From positions 1 through 13,188 of the forward strand of contig DYHK01000001.1 in assembly GCA_020724205.1 (NCBI GenBank): a stretch of 13,188 nucleotides of DNA, given 5' to 3'. A program made the position numbers and the translations under genes. The stretch comes from Candidatus Aenigmatarchaeum sp. (GTDB taxonomy: Archaea; Nanobdellota; Nanobdellia; Pacearchaeales; GW2011-AR1). Positions 4,261-11,649 of this stretch are shown piece after piece. The stretch's first letter is position 1. Every line of letters starts with the position of its first letter. The notes under the pieces were generated by a model. That model did not search any database. It saw only the letters and a program-made list of their open reading frames with translations, and was not told where the DNA came from.

Positions 4261-5820
4261 GTGTTGCAGGAGTTGGTGGTGGATGAGTCTTTTGTTGAGG
4301 GCGTGGAGGGTTTTAGGGTTTTGCCTAAGGGTAGGGGTTTGTTGGAGTCTTGTAGTGGTAGTGTGGTTTTGTTTGCTGAGAGGATGTTGGGTTTTCGTTT
4401 GTATGCTTGGCAGGTTCGTTTTTTGGTTGAGGTTGAGAGGGCTGTTCTTGGGGGTGTTGGTTCTGAGTTTTTGGCTTTGACTAGTAGGCAGATTGGTAAG
4501 AGTACTAGTGTTGCTATTTTTAGTTTGTGGTGTTGTGTTTTTAATAAGTATCCTGGTACTGTTCATTGTAATACCGTGGTGGGTATTACTAGTGCTAGTG
4601 ATGTTCAGGCTAAGAAGTTGTTGTATGAGATGAAGAAGTTGATTATGCGTGGTGACCGTTTTATGAGGGATTCTTATAAGGATGAGAATGGGGATTCTTT
4701 GTTTGCTTCTAAGAGTGGTGGTAAGGGTTTTTTTAGTCGTTTGTTGGATGATTCTGAGCCTAATAATACTACTACTATTACTTTTAAGGCTGAGTTGCCT
4801 CAGCATGGTGGTATTTTGTTGAGGGGTAGTTTGGCTGGTAGTGTTATTAAGAGTTATCCTCCTACTAGTGTTATTTTAGGGGAGACTTTTACTGTTATTA
4901 TTATTGATGAGGCTGGTAAGAGTGACCGTATTAGTGATGAGTTTTTTTATGATTATATTATGCCTACTGGTAATAGTACTAATGCTATAAGGATTTATCT
5001 TAGTACTCCTTGGGTTACTAGTGGTTTTTTTTATAGGTATAGTAATCCTGATGATGAGTTTGAGGATAATCCTGATGTGAAGCGTTTCTTGTTTACTATT
5101 GATAGTATTCGTTTGGAGAATCCTGATTATTATATTTCTGTTAAGTCTCGGATTGATAAATTGGTTTTGGATGGTAAGTTTGATGAGGTTCAGAGGGCTT
5201 ATTATTGTCGTTTTGTTAGGGGTGAGAAGTCTTATTTTAATCCTGAGAGTGTGAATAAGTGTTTTGTTAAGGATTATGAGATGTTTAGTGGTTTTGGTGG
5301 TTTGTGTGATTTGGGCGTGGATTTTGGTGGTAAGGTGAATAGTAAAACTGTTTTGACTATTAGTTCCGTGGATGATAAGGGTTTGGTTAGACGTTTGTAT
5401 TGTAAGGTTTACGAGGTTGGTAAGGATGATTCTTTATTGGATGATATCACGGAATTGATGCGTTCTTTTAATATTCAGAGAATTATTCCTGATGATTGTC
5501 CTGCTGGTGATTATTTGATTAGGCGTATGGTGGATAAGGGTTGGAATGTGCATCCTATGAATTTTAGGAGTGAGAAGGTTAAGAAGTATGGTGCTTTCAG
5601 GGCTACTCTTAATAGGGGTGAAGTAGTAAGTTATGTTGATGATTCTTTGAAGACTGAGATGTTGTCTTTGGAGTTTGGTCAGGGTAGTAAGCAGAGTGTT
5701 ATTAAGCATGCTCCTGGTTATAGTGATGATTTAATTGATAGTTTTGTTATGAGTACTTATTTTTTTGTGTCTGAAGAGTCTGGTTTTAAGACTTTTAATT
5801 ATTATGAGGATGAGGAATGA
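4261..5820 (+). CDS. terL: terminase large subunit (packaging ATPase and nuclease)
   Basis: The motor that cuts concatemeric DNA and pumps it into the prohead through the portal. With the GTG start at 4261 it has 519 aa. The ATPase domain has Walker A S-R-Q-I-G-K-S-T at about 75-82, Walker B T-V-I-I-I-D-E-A at about 211-218 and a coupling motif L-S-T-P near 248. The C-terminal RNase H-like nuclease domain shows its acidic residues in G-V-D-F-G (Asp at about 354), I-I-P-D-D (about 411) and Y-S-D-D (about 489-490). GGGGGTG at 4242-4248 precedes TTG 4258 and GTG 4261. The open frame back to GTG 4201 would add a hydrophobic piece overlapping the Cys mini-protein and is rejected. Codons are extremely T/G-ending. 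The stop overlaps the next ATG by ATGA. Confidence 0.95.
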   Translation: MLQELVVDESFVEGVEGFRVLPKGRGLLESCSGSVVLFAERMLGFRLYAWQVRFLVEVERAVLGGVGSEFLALTSRQIGKSTSVAIFSLWCCVFNKYPGTVHCNTVVGITSASDVQAKKLLYEMKKLIMRGDRFMRDSYKDENGDSLFASKSGGKGFFSRLLDDSEPNNTTTITFKAELPQHGGILLRGSLAGSVIKSYPPTSVILGETFTVIIIDEAGKSDRISDEFFYDYIMPTGNSTNAIRIYLSTPWVTSGFFYRYSNPDDEFEDNPDVKRFLFTIDSIRLENPDYYISVKSRIDKLVLDGKFDEVQRAYYCRFVRGEKSYFNPESVNKCFVKDYEMFSGFGGLCDLGVDFGGKVNSKTVLTISSVDDKGLVRRLYCKVYEVGKDDSLLDDITELMRSFNIQRIIPDDCPAGDYLIRRMVDKGWNVHPMNFRSEKVKKYGAFRATLNRGEVVSYVDDSLKTEMLSLEFGQGSKQSVIKHAPGYSDDLIDSFVMSTYFFVSEESGFKTFNYYEDEE

Positions 5821-5963
5821 GTAGGAAAAATTTTTATATGATTAGGAAGCGTTTCTTTGTTCCTAAGAAGGAGAGTGTTAAGGATTATAGTAGGAAGGGT
5901 GACCGTAAGACTTATGATTTTTTGTATGAGTCTGATTATTTAAGTGAAGAGGATGATGATTAG
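5817..5963 (+). CDS. 48-aa charged protein, unknown function
   Basis: It starts in an ATGA overlap with the terL stop, so it is probably translated by reinitiation. The N-terminal half is basic and aromatic (M-S-R-K-N-F-Y-M-I-R-K-R-F-F) and the tail is acidic (Y-L-S-E-E-D-D-D). No family is recognised. The AGT, AGG and GAT codons match the terL style, supporting a real gene. Confidence 0.6.
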   Translation: MSRKNFYMIRKRFFVPKKESVKDYSRKGDRKTYDFLYESDYLSEEDDD

Positions 5964-5992
5964 TTTCGTTTGTATTAGTGGAGGTTTTAGAG

Positions 5993-6253
5993 TTGCCAAT
6001 ATCTATTAAGTTGTTTAAGCATAATAATTTGTTACATTGTAATGGTTATAGTTTGGATGAGGAGTCCGTTTTGTATGATTCTTTGCTTAGGGATGTTTAT
6101 GAGAATCCTCGTTGGTATCTTGATAATTTGGAATCTTTGTCTTGTTTTAGGGTTAGTTGGGGTTCTTATAGTAAGGGTAATGTGCTTCCTACTCTTCCTT
6201 TTGGGGTTGTTATTAGTAAAAGACAAAAAAAGAAAGGAAAGGTATTTAAATGA
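5993..6253 (+). CDS. 86-aa unknown protein between terminase and portal
   Basis: The TTG at 5993 is preferred because GGAGG (5980-5984) lies eight bases before it. The GTG at 5978 overlaps that Shine-Dalgarno. The product begins M-P-I-S-I-K-L-F-K-H-N-N and ends with a lysine-rich tail (S-K-R-Q-K-K-K-G-K-V-F-K). No known domain is recognised. The basic tail suggests contact with nucleic acid or another acidic partner. Codon use shifts from T/G-ending to A-ending in the last 40 bases. Confidence 0.6.
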   Translation: MPISIKLFKHNNLLHCNGYSLDEESVLYDSLLRDVYENPRWYLDNLESLSCFRVSWGSYSKGNVLPTLPFGVVISKRQKKKGKVFK

Positions 6254-6372
6254 AATTACCCCTACTTTATTTAAGTGTAATGGTTAACCTTAACAGTTTA
6301 ATTCTATTTAGATTAAAAAAATTTTCCCAAAACATTTTGGGTCGTAGCCCACAACTGAGTGGGTACATATAA
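6250..6372 (+). CDS. possible 40-aa membrane mini-protein
   Basis: The ATG overlaps the previous stop (ATGA) and has AGGAAAGG (6235-6242) seven bases upstream. The start, M-K-L-P-L-L-Y-L-S-V-M-V-N-L-N-S-L-I-L-F, could form one membrane helix; a basic stretch R-L-K-K-F follows. The frame runs through two strong hairpins (6326-6366), which may be the real content of this leader. Codon use is unlike that of its neighbours. Confidence 0.35.
   Translation: MKLPLLYLSVMVNLNSLILFRLKKFSQNILGRSPQLSGYI
6326..6366 (+). promoter_or_regulatory. two adjacent hairpins with an alternative pairing, before the portal gene
   Basis: Hairpin 1 pairs CCCAAAA (6326-6332) with TTTTGGG (6335-6341). Hairpin 2 pairs GTA-CCCAC (6344-6352, one bulged G) with GTGGGTAC (6359-6366) around the loop AACTGA. 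The GGG at 6339 can instead pair with the CCC at 6348, giving mutually exclusive folds. No T-run follows, so it is not a classic intrinsic terminator. It could be an attenuator, an RNA processing site or a protein-binding leader separating terminase from head-gene expression. Confidence 0.5.
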
Positions 6373-6376
6373 TATG
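6364..6376 (+). promoter_or_regulatory. possible promoter of the head gene cluster
   Basis: TACATATAATATG contains TATAAT (6368-6373), which reads as a bacterial -10 or an archaeal TATA box. As an archaeal box it would start transcripts near 6395, almost at the portal GTG. As a bacterial -10 the start would be near 6380, but no clear -35 is seen. Confidence 0.3.
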
Positions 6377-6399
6377 CTAAGTAGAGGTAGGATTAAAAA

Positions 6400-7719
6400 G
6401 TGGCTAAAAAAAAAGAAAAAATAAAAAAAGCAAAAAGCAAGGATGTACTACAAGGTTTTTCATGGAATAAGGATGTAGCTACTATTTATCCTAATTTTAG
6501 TTTTAAGGCTGTTATTAATATGATGAATAATGACCCAGTAGCTAGGGGAGCTATGAGTCATTTCGTGGATAAGTTCATGGAAGGAGACTGGGCTATAGTA
6601 AAGAAGGAAGATAAAACTTATGATAAAGAGTTTGAGAATAAACTTCTTTATGATTTTAACTTTAATAGTGAAGTTCTAAGAAAATTAGCTATTATGGGAA
6701 AACTATTTAACAACGCTTTCTTAGAAATTGTCAGATTCACTGATAACAGTGTTAAATTTCTTAATGTTCTGGATTCAGAGAATATTGAACCTATCACTGA
6801 GCCTAATGGTGATGTAATAGGTTTTAAAAGTAAAATTCCGAATCCAAAAACTGGTGAATATCCTAAATGGTCTAGTGATGAGATTGTTTGGTTTAAGTTC
6901 AATGATATGAGTAAAGGTTATGCTCCTGTTGATACTAGAGCTTTATGGGAAAACTTGGTATTAAAAGATTACATAAAGAGATATATTACGTGGTTGTGGA
7001 AGACTGGTCAATATAGAGTTCTTTATAATTTTAAGGGAGCTAGTGATACCAATATTAATGATTTCTTAACGTATGCTAGAAAACATGATGATAATTTTAA
7101 AGCACCTTTCCTTTTGAGAGGGGATATGAATGTTACTATGATTAGGAGCATTCAAGAAAATGAGAATATTATTAGACTATTGTCTTATTTGGATAATCAG
7201 AGTTTAATTCTTTTGAGAGTTCCTCCTATTGATGCTGGTATACCTGATAGTAGTGGTAGGAGTAATAGTGATGCTCAGAGTAATAACTTCACAACACATA
7301 TAAGTAGCTACAAATCAGTAGTAGCAGATACTATTAATAAGTATTTGTTCCCAAAAATGAATAAAGGAAACGACATAATAGTATTCTCACCAATAGACAG
7401 ATTCAGTGAGAAAATGGTACTAGATAACGTAAACATAATGAAAAACATGGGTATGAAAGAAGAAATAATAATTGAATACTTAAATGACAAAGGAATGTTC
7501 TTCTCAGGTAAACAACTGTTTCAAGAAGTTAAACAATCAGAACAAAACAATGGATTAAAAAAAGACATAAACACTATGCCTAGCAGATTCAAAGGAACAG
7601 GAGCACCACTAGAAAAAGTAGGAACAGGAGAACAAAGCAGTACACGAGAAGACCAACTAATAAAGAAAGCATCAAAATTTGACATGTACCCATACACATA
7701 CGAAATAACAAAGGAGTAA
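6400..7719 (+). CDS. portal protein
   Basis: A portal of 439 aa, forming the dodecameric ring at one capsid vertex through which TerL pumps DNA. The N-terminus is a run of lysines. The region around residues 265-310 (L-R-V-P-P-I-D-A-G-I-P, then S-S-G-R-S-N-S-D-A-Q) is the conserved portal core, followed by helices leading to I-N-K-Y-L-F-P. Its place right after terL-linked genes and before the protease supports this. The GTG at 6400 has AGAGGT about 11 bases upstream. Codon choice switches sharply near 7285: before it codons end mainly in T or G, after it mainly in A or C, while the protein stays continuous. The C-terminal 60 residues are low-complexity and charged, as is common for portal tails. 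Confidence 0.88.
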   Translation: MAKKKEKIKKAKSKDVLQGFSWNKDVATIYPNFSFKAVINMMNNDPVARGAMSHFVDKFMEGDWAIVKKEDKTYDKEFENKLLYDFNFNSEVLRKLAIMGKLFNNAFLEIVRFTDNSVKFLNVLDSENIEPITEPNGDVIGFKSKIPNPKTGEYPKWSSDEIVWFKFNDMSKGYAPVDTRALWENLVLKDYIKRYITWLWKTGQYRVLYNFKGASDTNINDFLTYARKHDDNFKAPFLLRGDMNVTMIRSIQENENIIRLLSYLDNQSLILLRVPPIDAGIPDSSGRSNSDAQSNNFTTHISSYKSVVADTINKYLFPKMNKGNDIIVFSPIDRFSEKMVLDNVNIMKNMGMKEEIIIEYLNDKGMFFSGKQLFQEVKQSEQNNGLKKDINTMPSRFKGTGAPLEKVGTGEQSSTREDQLIKKASKFDMYPYTYEITKE

Positions 7720-7733
7720 AAAAAAATAATAAA

Positions 7734-8420
7734 ATGCCATACAACAATATAAATGATGAATCATTACCATCTTATATAAAAAATAAATCAGAAGTATTAA
7801 GAAAGAAATGGATACAAATATTTAACTCCACCTACAAAAAAGAAGGAGAAGAAATAGCATTCATAGTAGCAAACAAATGGCTAAAAAATCAGATAAAGAT
7901 AACTACTACAACTGCTAAAACAGAACAAGTAACAAGAGAAATAATAAGATTCTCAGTAGACACAAAAGAGCTAATAAAGAAAACCGATAACGGCGAAGAG
8001 TACATAAGTGCAGTACTAACAGATAATTTAAGTGATAGTGAAGGAACAAAACTCCCAGACGAAATACTCAAAAAATGGGAGACACATATAAATAATAATC
8101 CAATAATAGGAGACATAGACCACGAGGAATATGACAAATTATTATCAAGTGGGCTTACTGATGAAGAAGTTCAAGAAAGACTAAGAGAGAAACCAGGAAT
8201 TGCTAAAGCAATAAAAGCTATTTATGAAAAAGGAAAATTATGGATACAAGCCATAATAGATAAAAGATACAAAAAAGTAATAGAGAAAAGTAAAGGCGTA
8301 AGCATAGAAGCTATAATAACAAAAGATGGTAACGGAAAAATAATAGATGGAGACCTTCTAGGTTTCACATTTGGTATTAATCATACACCAGTTAACCCGA
8401 GAGCACAAATATTTACATAA
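7734..8420 (+). CDS. ChaB-like domain fused to a phage capsid maturation protease
   Basis: A protein of 228 aa. Residues about 9-53 (S-L-P-S-Y-I-K-N-K-S then F-N-S-T-Y-K) follow the pattern of ChaB-type small helical domains. Residues 90-228 resemble the XkdF/prohead-protease type of serine protease: G-D-I-D-H with a candidate catalytic His130, then K-G-V-S-I-E-A with a candidate nucleophile Ser190, and P-V-N-P-R-A near the end. Position between portal and scaffold/capsid genes is the standard place for the protease that removes scaffold during head maturation. Catalytic residues are inferred from spacing. The best Shine-Dalgarno (GGAG, 7713) is far upstream, so initiation is unclear. Confidence 0.75.
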   Translation: MPYNNINDESLPSYIKNKSEVLRKKWIQIFNSTYKKEGEEIAFIVANKWLKNQIKITTTTAKTEQVTREIIRFSVDTKELIKKTDNGEEYISAVLTDNLSDSEGTKLPDEILKKWETHINNNPIIGDIDHEEYDKLLSSGLTDEEVQERLREKPGIAKAIKAIYEKGKLWIQAIIDKRYKKVIEKSKGVSIEAIITKDGNGKIIDGDLLGFTFGINHTPVNPRAQIFT

Positions 8421-8451
8421 ATAATATTACTTTGATTAGAAGAGGATTGAG

Positions 8452-9165
8452 TTGAATTTGAAACTACCAAAAATATTAGTATTCACAGTTACATATGAAG
8501 GAAAAGATTATGTGTTCAACGAATGGAAACAATATGTTGACAACATAAATTATCCAAAAAATAATTGGTATCATTTAGTTATTGATAATTCCGAAAATGA
8601 AGAATACACCAAGAAATTAAAAAATCTTGGAATGAACGTTGTTCATATTCAGAGAGGAAACAACAGTAGGGAAGCGATAACTAGAGCACAAAAATATGCA
8701 AGAAGATATGCAATACAAAACGGATATGACTACATACTCTCATTAGAAAGTGATGTTTTAGTTCCACCAAGTATAATACAAGACTTGTTAAAATCAGGAA
8801 AACCTATAATAAGTGCTTTATACATGATTGGTGATAGAAGTAAAGGTGTTCGTGTTCCTTGTATAGCTCTTAGTAAATGGAACAGTGATTTAGGTGCTTG
8901 GGGAACTAGATTGTTAGAACCTGAAGAATGGAAAGACTACCTACACAACGGATTAAAACAAGTACATACAGCATGCATGGGTGTGTGTCTAATAAGCAAA
9001 GAAGTGTTTAATAAAATAGATTTTTACTATGATTCAAGATACGAGAAACATAGTGACGTATATTATTTTAATGATTGTTTCATAAATAGAATACCTGTAT
9101 GGGTTGATACTGATATTTTTTGTGACCATAAAAATGTTAATTGGTCAAATGTAAAAGACAGATGA
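8452..9165 (+). CDS. GT-A fold glycosyltransferase (GT2-like) within the head gene cluster
   Basis: A protein of 237 aa. It has an N-terminal beta strand (K-I-L-V-F-T-V-T-Y), a donor-binding strand ending V-I-D-N-S, a metal-binding DxD-like motif L-E-S-D-V at about 98-102, and a late D-H motif (C-D-H-K-N) at 224-228 as in many GT-A enzymes. The expected reaction is transfer of a sugar from a nucleotide-sugar. There is no membrane segment. The TTG start at 8452 has AGAGG (8441-8445) at good distance. Because it sits between the protease and the scaffold genes, glycosylation of a virion protein such as the capsid or fibre is a reasonable inference. Modification of host surface glycans is the alternative. 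Confidence 0.82.
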   Translation: MNLKLPKILVFTVTYEGKDYVFNEWKQYVDNINYPKNNWYHLVIDNSENEEYTKKLKNLGMNVVHIQRGNNSREAITRAQKYARRYAIQNGYDYILSLESDVLVPPSIIQDLLKSGKPIISALYMIGDRSKGVRVPCIALSKWNSDLGAWGTRLLEPEEWKDYLHNGLKQVHTACMGVCLISKEVFNKIDFYYDSRYEKHSDVYYFNDCFINRIPVWVDTDIFCDHKNVNWSNVKDR

Positions 9166-9183
9166 TGAGGAGGAGTGAAGAAG

Positions 9184-9615
9184 ATGAAGAATGAAGAAAT
9201 AATGTTGGGAGATATACCAGAAACAGAAGACAATATTGGTATAATGGATGATTTAGGAAAAGAAATAATGGAGAGTCAAAAAAAACAATTACTCTCTGAA
9301 TTAACAACATTTCAAAGTAATATAAAAGAAATAGAGAAAAGCAAACAGAATTTTAAAGACCAATGGGATGTTGACAATAGAATATATGAAATATTCCTTG
9401 AAGAATATAACATAAAGAAACTTAATCCAGAATTCAAATATGAGGAATCAAATGAATATTGGGATTTAAGAAAAAAACAACTAGAATACAAATACAGACA
9501 AGATAAACATATGAGTGAATCTAGACTGGAAGAATATGACAGAAAGAAAATTGTTTTACAAGAACAAATAGATATAATTAATAAGAAATTAGAAGAGATG
9601 GGTGATGAAGAATGA
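9184..9615 (+). CDS. 143-aa coiled-coil protein of the head cluster
   Basis: A highly charged helical protein: an acidic N-terminus (G-D-I-P-E-T-E-D-N) is followed by long Lys/Glu/Gln-rich heptad-like helices to the end. ATG 9184 is chosen because AGGAGGAG (9167-9174) is nine bases upstream. The GTG at 9175 touches that Shine-Dalgarno. It overlaps the next gene by ATGA. It may be a head-assembly accessory or part of a two-component scaffold. Confidence 0.6.
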   Translation: MKNEEIMLGDIPETEDNIGIMDDLGKEIMESQKKQLLSELTTFQSNIKEIEKSKQNFKDQWDVDNRIYEIFLEEYNIKKLNPEFKYEESNEYWDLRKKQLEYKYRQDKHMSESRLEEYDRKKIVLQEQIDIINKKLEEMGDEE

Positions 9616-10031
9616 GTGACAATATAAGTAAAGAAGAACTTGATGCTATAAATAAAGACATAGAAGATGCTAAGCAGAATTTGGTGTCAAAAAATACTAA
9701 CCAAGTTCTTGCTGATACAGAAAAAAAGATAAGAGAACAAGTTGAAAAAGAACTACAATCTAAGCAACAACTTGAACAGTTAGAAAAGGAAAGAAATGAA
9801 TTGAAAGAAAAGTTAGCTAATAAAGAATTAGAAGCTAAACATAAACTTGAAATGATTCAGAAAAAAGTGGATGATATGGCAACGAGTAAGGCAGTGATAG
9901 ATAATGCTTCTAATCCATTCAATAGACAAGCACAGATAGATGTAGATAAACTCAGCGACGAAGAAGTTGAGTCAATAGAAGAGAAAAGTGCTAGGTCATT
10001 CTTCGGCGTGGATTACGACAGATTTAATTAA
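9612..10031 (+). CDS. probable scaffolding protein
   Basis: A protein of 139 aa whose residues about 35-95 form a long coiled coil (E-K-K-I-R-E-Q-V-E-K-E-L, K-E-R-N-E-L-K-E-K-L), with a polar C-terminal tail containing F-G-V-D-Y-D-R-F-N. Short coiled-coil proteins directly before the major capsid gene and after a maturation protease are typically internal scaffolds for HK97-type procapsids. The evidence is position and predicted structure, not sequence identity. Start is ATG 9612 in an ATGA overlap. Confidence 0.68.
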   Translation: MSDNISKEELDAINKDIEDAKQNLVSKNTNQVLADTEKKIREQVEKELQSKQQLEQLEKERNELKEKLANKELEAKHKLEMIQKKVDDMATSKAVIDNASNPFNRQAQIDVDKLSDEEVESIEEKSARSFFGVDYDRFN

Positions 10032-10057
10032 AAAAAATATTAGGAGTGATGAAAAAA

Positions 10058-10972
10058 ATGAATAGCAGAGAATTTATAAAGAAAGCTCTGGATACCACAA
10101 ATGGATTCATTATGTCAGAGTCAGCAGAGGCTCAGGCAGTTAATCCAAACGTTTGGGATTACAGACTAAAAGAATACGAAGAAAAAGTACTAGTAGTAAC
10201 ACCACTAGCAGAATACTTTGATTTCAGAAAACCAGGAGTAGATTATAAAGTAACAATAGATGAAGCACCAAGTGTAGCATCAGCATTAGTAGAAACAGCA
10301 GATGTATCAATAAGTGCATTTAGTACAAGAAACGTTACATTTAGTCCTTCAGAGTATGGTGCAGGATATCAGTTGACAAGAAAAGAAGCAGTAAGAGCTT
10401 TCTTTAATGTAGCAGATAGAATGGTAACAAAACTAGGGTACTCACTAGCTCAAAAGAAAGATGCATTAGCAGTATCAACAATTTATAATGGAGCAACAAC
10501 CACAATATATGCAAATAGTAAAACAGTAGCAACAGATATAGCAAGTACAGATACATTAAAATATATTGACATAACAAGAGCTATGGATACAATAGAACAA
10601 CTATACTACACGCCAGATACAATGTTGATAAACTTTAGACAAAAGAAACAACTATTAGACCTAGAAACTGTTCATAAAGCTAACGAGTTTGGTACAAGAA
10701 CAGCAATACAAAAAGGACTAGTAGGAGAACTATTTGGTCTACAAATATTTGTATCACACAGTATACCTATTGAATCTAATAAAGCTAAAGCTATAATTAT
10801 GGGTTCAAGTAGAACTGGTGAAAAAGCATTTGGTTACGCAGTAAAAAGAGACCCTATGATAGAGAAAGAATATCATGCAAGGGGAAGATACTGGGACATA
10901 GTAGCACACGAAGAATACGATTTCAAAGTATTACATCCAGACGCTATATGCCTATTAGTAACTTATGCATAA
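10058..10972 (+). CDS. major capsid protein, HK97 fold
   Basis: A protein of 304 aa. It has an N-terminal helical arm (residues 1-40), then the beta-rich region with Y-F-D-F-R-K-P-G-V-D and A-P-S-V-A-S-A-L-V-E-T, a spine helix rich in Ala/Lys (A-D-R-M-V-T-K-L-G-Y), and a late A-Y/P-domain segment (M-I-E-K-E-Y-H-A-R-G) ending V-L-H-P-D-A-I-C-L-L-V. The pattern and place after the scaffold fit tailed-virus capsid proteins. ATG 10058 is nine bases after GGAGTG; GTG 10046 lies within the Shine-Dalgarno. Many codons end in A, and an oligo-T terminator follows at once, suggesting high, separately ended expression. Confidence 0.88.
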   Translation: MNSREFIKKALDTTNGFIMSESAEAQAVNPNVWDYRLKEYEEKVLVVTPLAEYFDFRKPGVDYKVTIDEAPSVASALVETADVSISAFSTRNVTFSPSEYGAGYQLTRKEAVRAFFNVADRMVTKLGYSLAQKKDALAVSTIYNGATTTIYANSKTVATDIASTDTLKYIDITRAMDTIEQLYYTPDTMLINFRQKKQLLDLETVHKANEFGTRTAIQKGLVGELFGLQIFVSHSIPIESNKAKAIIMGSSRTGEKAFGYAVKRDPMIEKEYHARGRYWDIVAHEEYDFKVLHPDAICLLVTYA

Positions 10973-10975
10973 ATA

Positions 10976-11005
10976 AAATATTTTTTTATTTTTTTATTTT
11001 TTTTG
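10976..11005 (+). terminator. oligo-T terminator after the capsid gene
   Basis: Three consecutive T runs of seven to eight, each separated by a single A, follow the capsid stop with no hairpin before them. Hairpin-free T runs are the usual archaeal terminator. A bacterial intrinsic terminator would need a stem here. Confidence 0.65.
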
Positions 11006-11025
11006 TAATAGGGGTTTGATGTTTT

Positions 11026-11280
11026 ATGAATAAGCGTGGTTTAACAGTAGGTGAAGAGATAGTGAGAATTAAGACCGACTTAACATATATAAAACAAGGT
11101 ATTGATGATATTAAGGAGAACTTGAAAGAGGTTCCTAAGATTTATGCTACTAAAGCCGAGTTAAATAATTTACAGAAACAAACTAATGATAATAGTAAGT
11201 GGATTGTTAAGTATGGTAGGGATTTAGCTTATTTGTCTGCTTTTGTGTTATTATTTGCTAAGACTCAGGGATGGTTATAA
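11026..11280 (+). CDS. XhlA-like small membrane protein (possible holin-associated or tail protein)
   Basis: A protein of 84 aa. An amphipathic N-terminal coiled coil (G-E-E-I-V-R-I-K-T-D-L, then D-D-I-K-E-N-L-K-E-V) is followed by a C-terminal hydrophobic segment at about 63-82 (L-A-Y-L-S-A-F-V-L-L-F-A), a single membrane helix. This layout resembles the XhlA/haemolysin family that assists holins in phage lysis. No endolysin is visible nearby, so a structural or membrane-anchoring role is also possible. It starts the segment after the terminator and uses T-ending codons, unlike the capsid gene. Confidence 0.5.
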   Translation: MNKRGLTVGEEIVRIKTDLTYIKQGIDDIKENLKEVPKIYATKAELNNLQKQTNDNSKWIVKYGRDLAYLSAFVLLFAKTQGWL

Positions 11281-11298
11281 TATTAATGGTGATTGTGT

Positions 11299-11649
11299 AT
11301 GCCTATAAGAAAAAATTTTGAGATGTATCAGGGTGATGATTTCGGTTTTGATTTCTATCTTAGACATAGTGATACTAAAGAGGTTATTGATTTAACTGGT
11401 TACGTTGCTAGGATGCAGGTTAGACCTAGTATTGGTAGTAGTGTTAAGTATGTTGATATTGATAGTGATGATAACCCTGATAAGATTAGTATAGTTGATA
11501 ATTGTGTTATTGTTACTTTGAATAGTGCTTTGACTAGTACTTTGTCTTTTGATGAGGCTGTTTATGATTTGGAACTGGAGAGTCCTAGTGATGTTGTTAC
11601 TACTTATCTTGAAGGTAAGATTGTGTTGAGTAAAGAGGTTACGAGATGA
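11299..11649 (+). CDS. BppU N-terminal-like phage protein, tail or fibre associated
   Basis: A protein of 116 aa with the recognisable pattern of a widespread phage family: [11 protein letters not shown] near the start, [14 protein letters not shown] in the middle, then Y-D-L-E-L-E-S and finally [13 protein letters not shown]. Related domains sit at the N-terminus of lactococcal baseplate protein BppU and in fibre adaptor proteins. ATG 11299 is preceded by a weak GGTGAT. The stop overlaps the next gene by ATGA, pairing it with the collagen-like fibre that it may anchor. Confidence 0.65.
   Translation: MPIRKNFEMYQGDDFGFDFYLRHSDTKEVIDLTGYVARMQVRPSIGSSVKYVDIDSDDNPDKISIVDNCVIVTLNSALTSTLSFDEAVYDLELESPSDVVTTYLEGKIVLSKEVTR

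Noticed and set aside
4174..4806. Long minus-strand ORF opposite terL
   Set aside because: Its Thr/Asn/His/Gln-rich low-complexity product is the complement of the G/T-rich terminase codons; terL has clear motifs on the plus strand.
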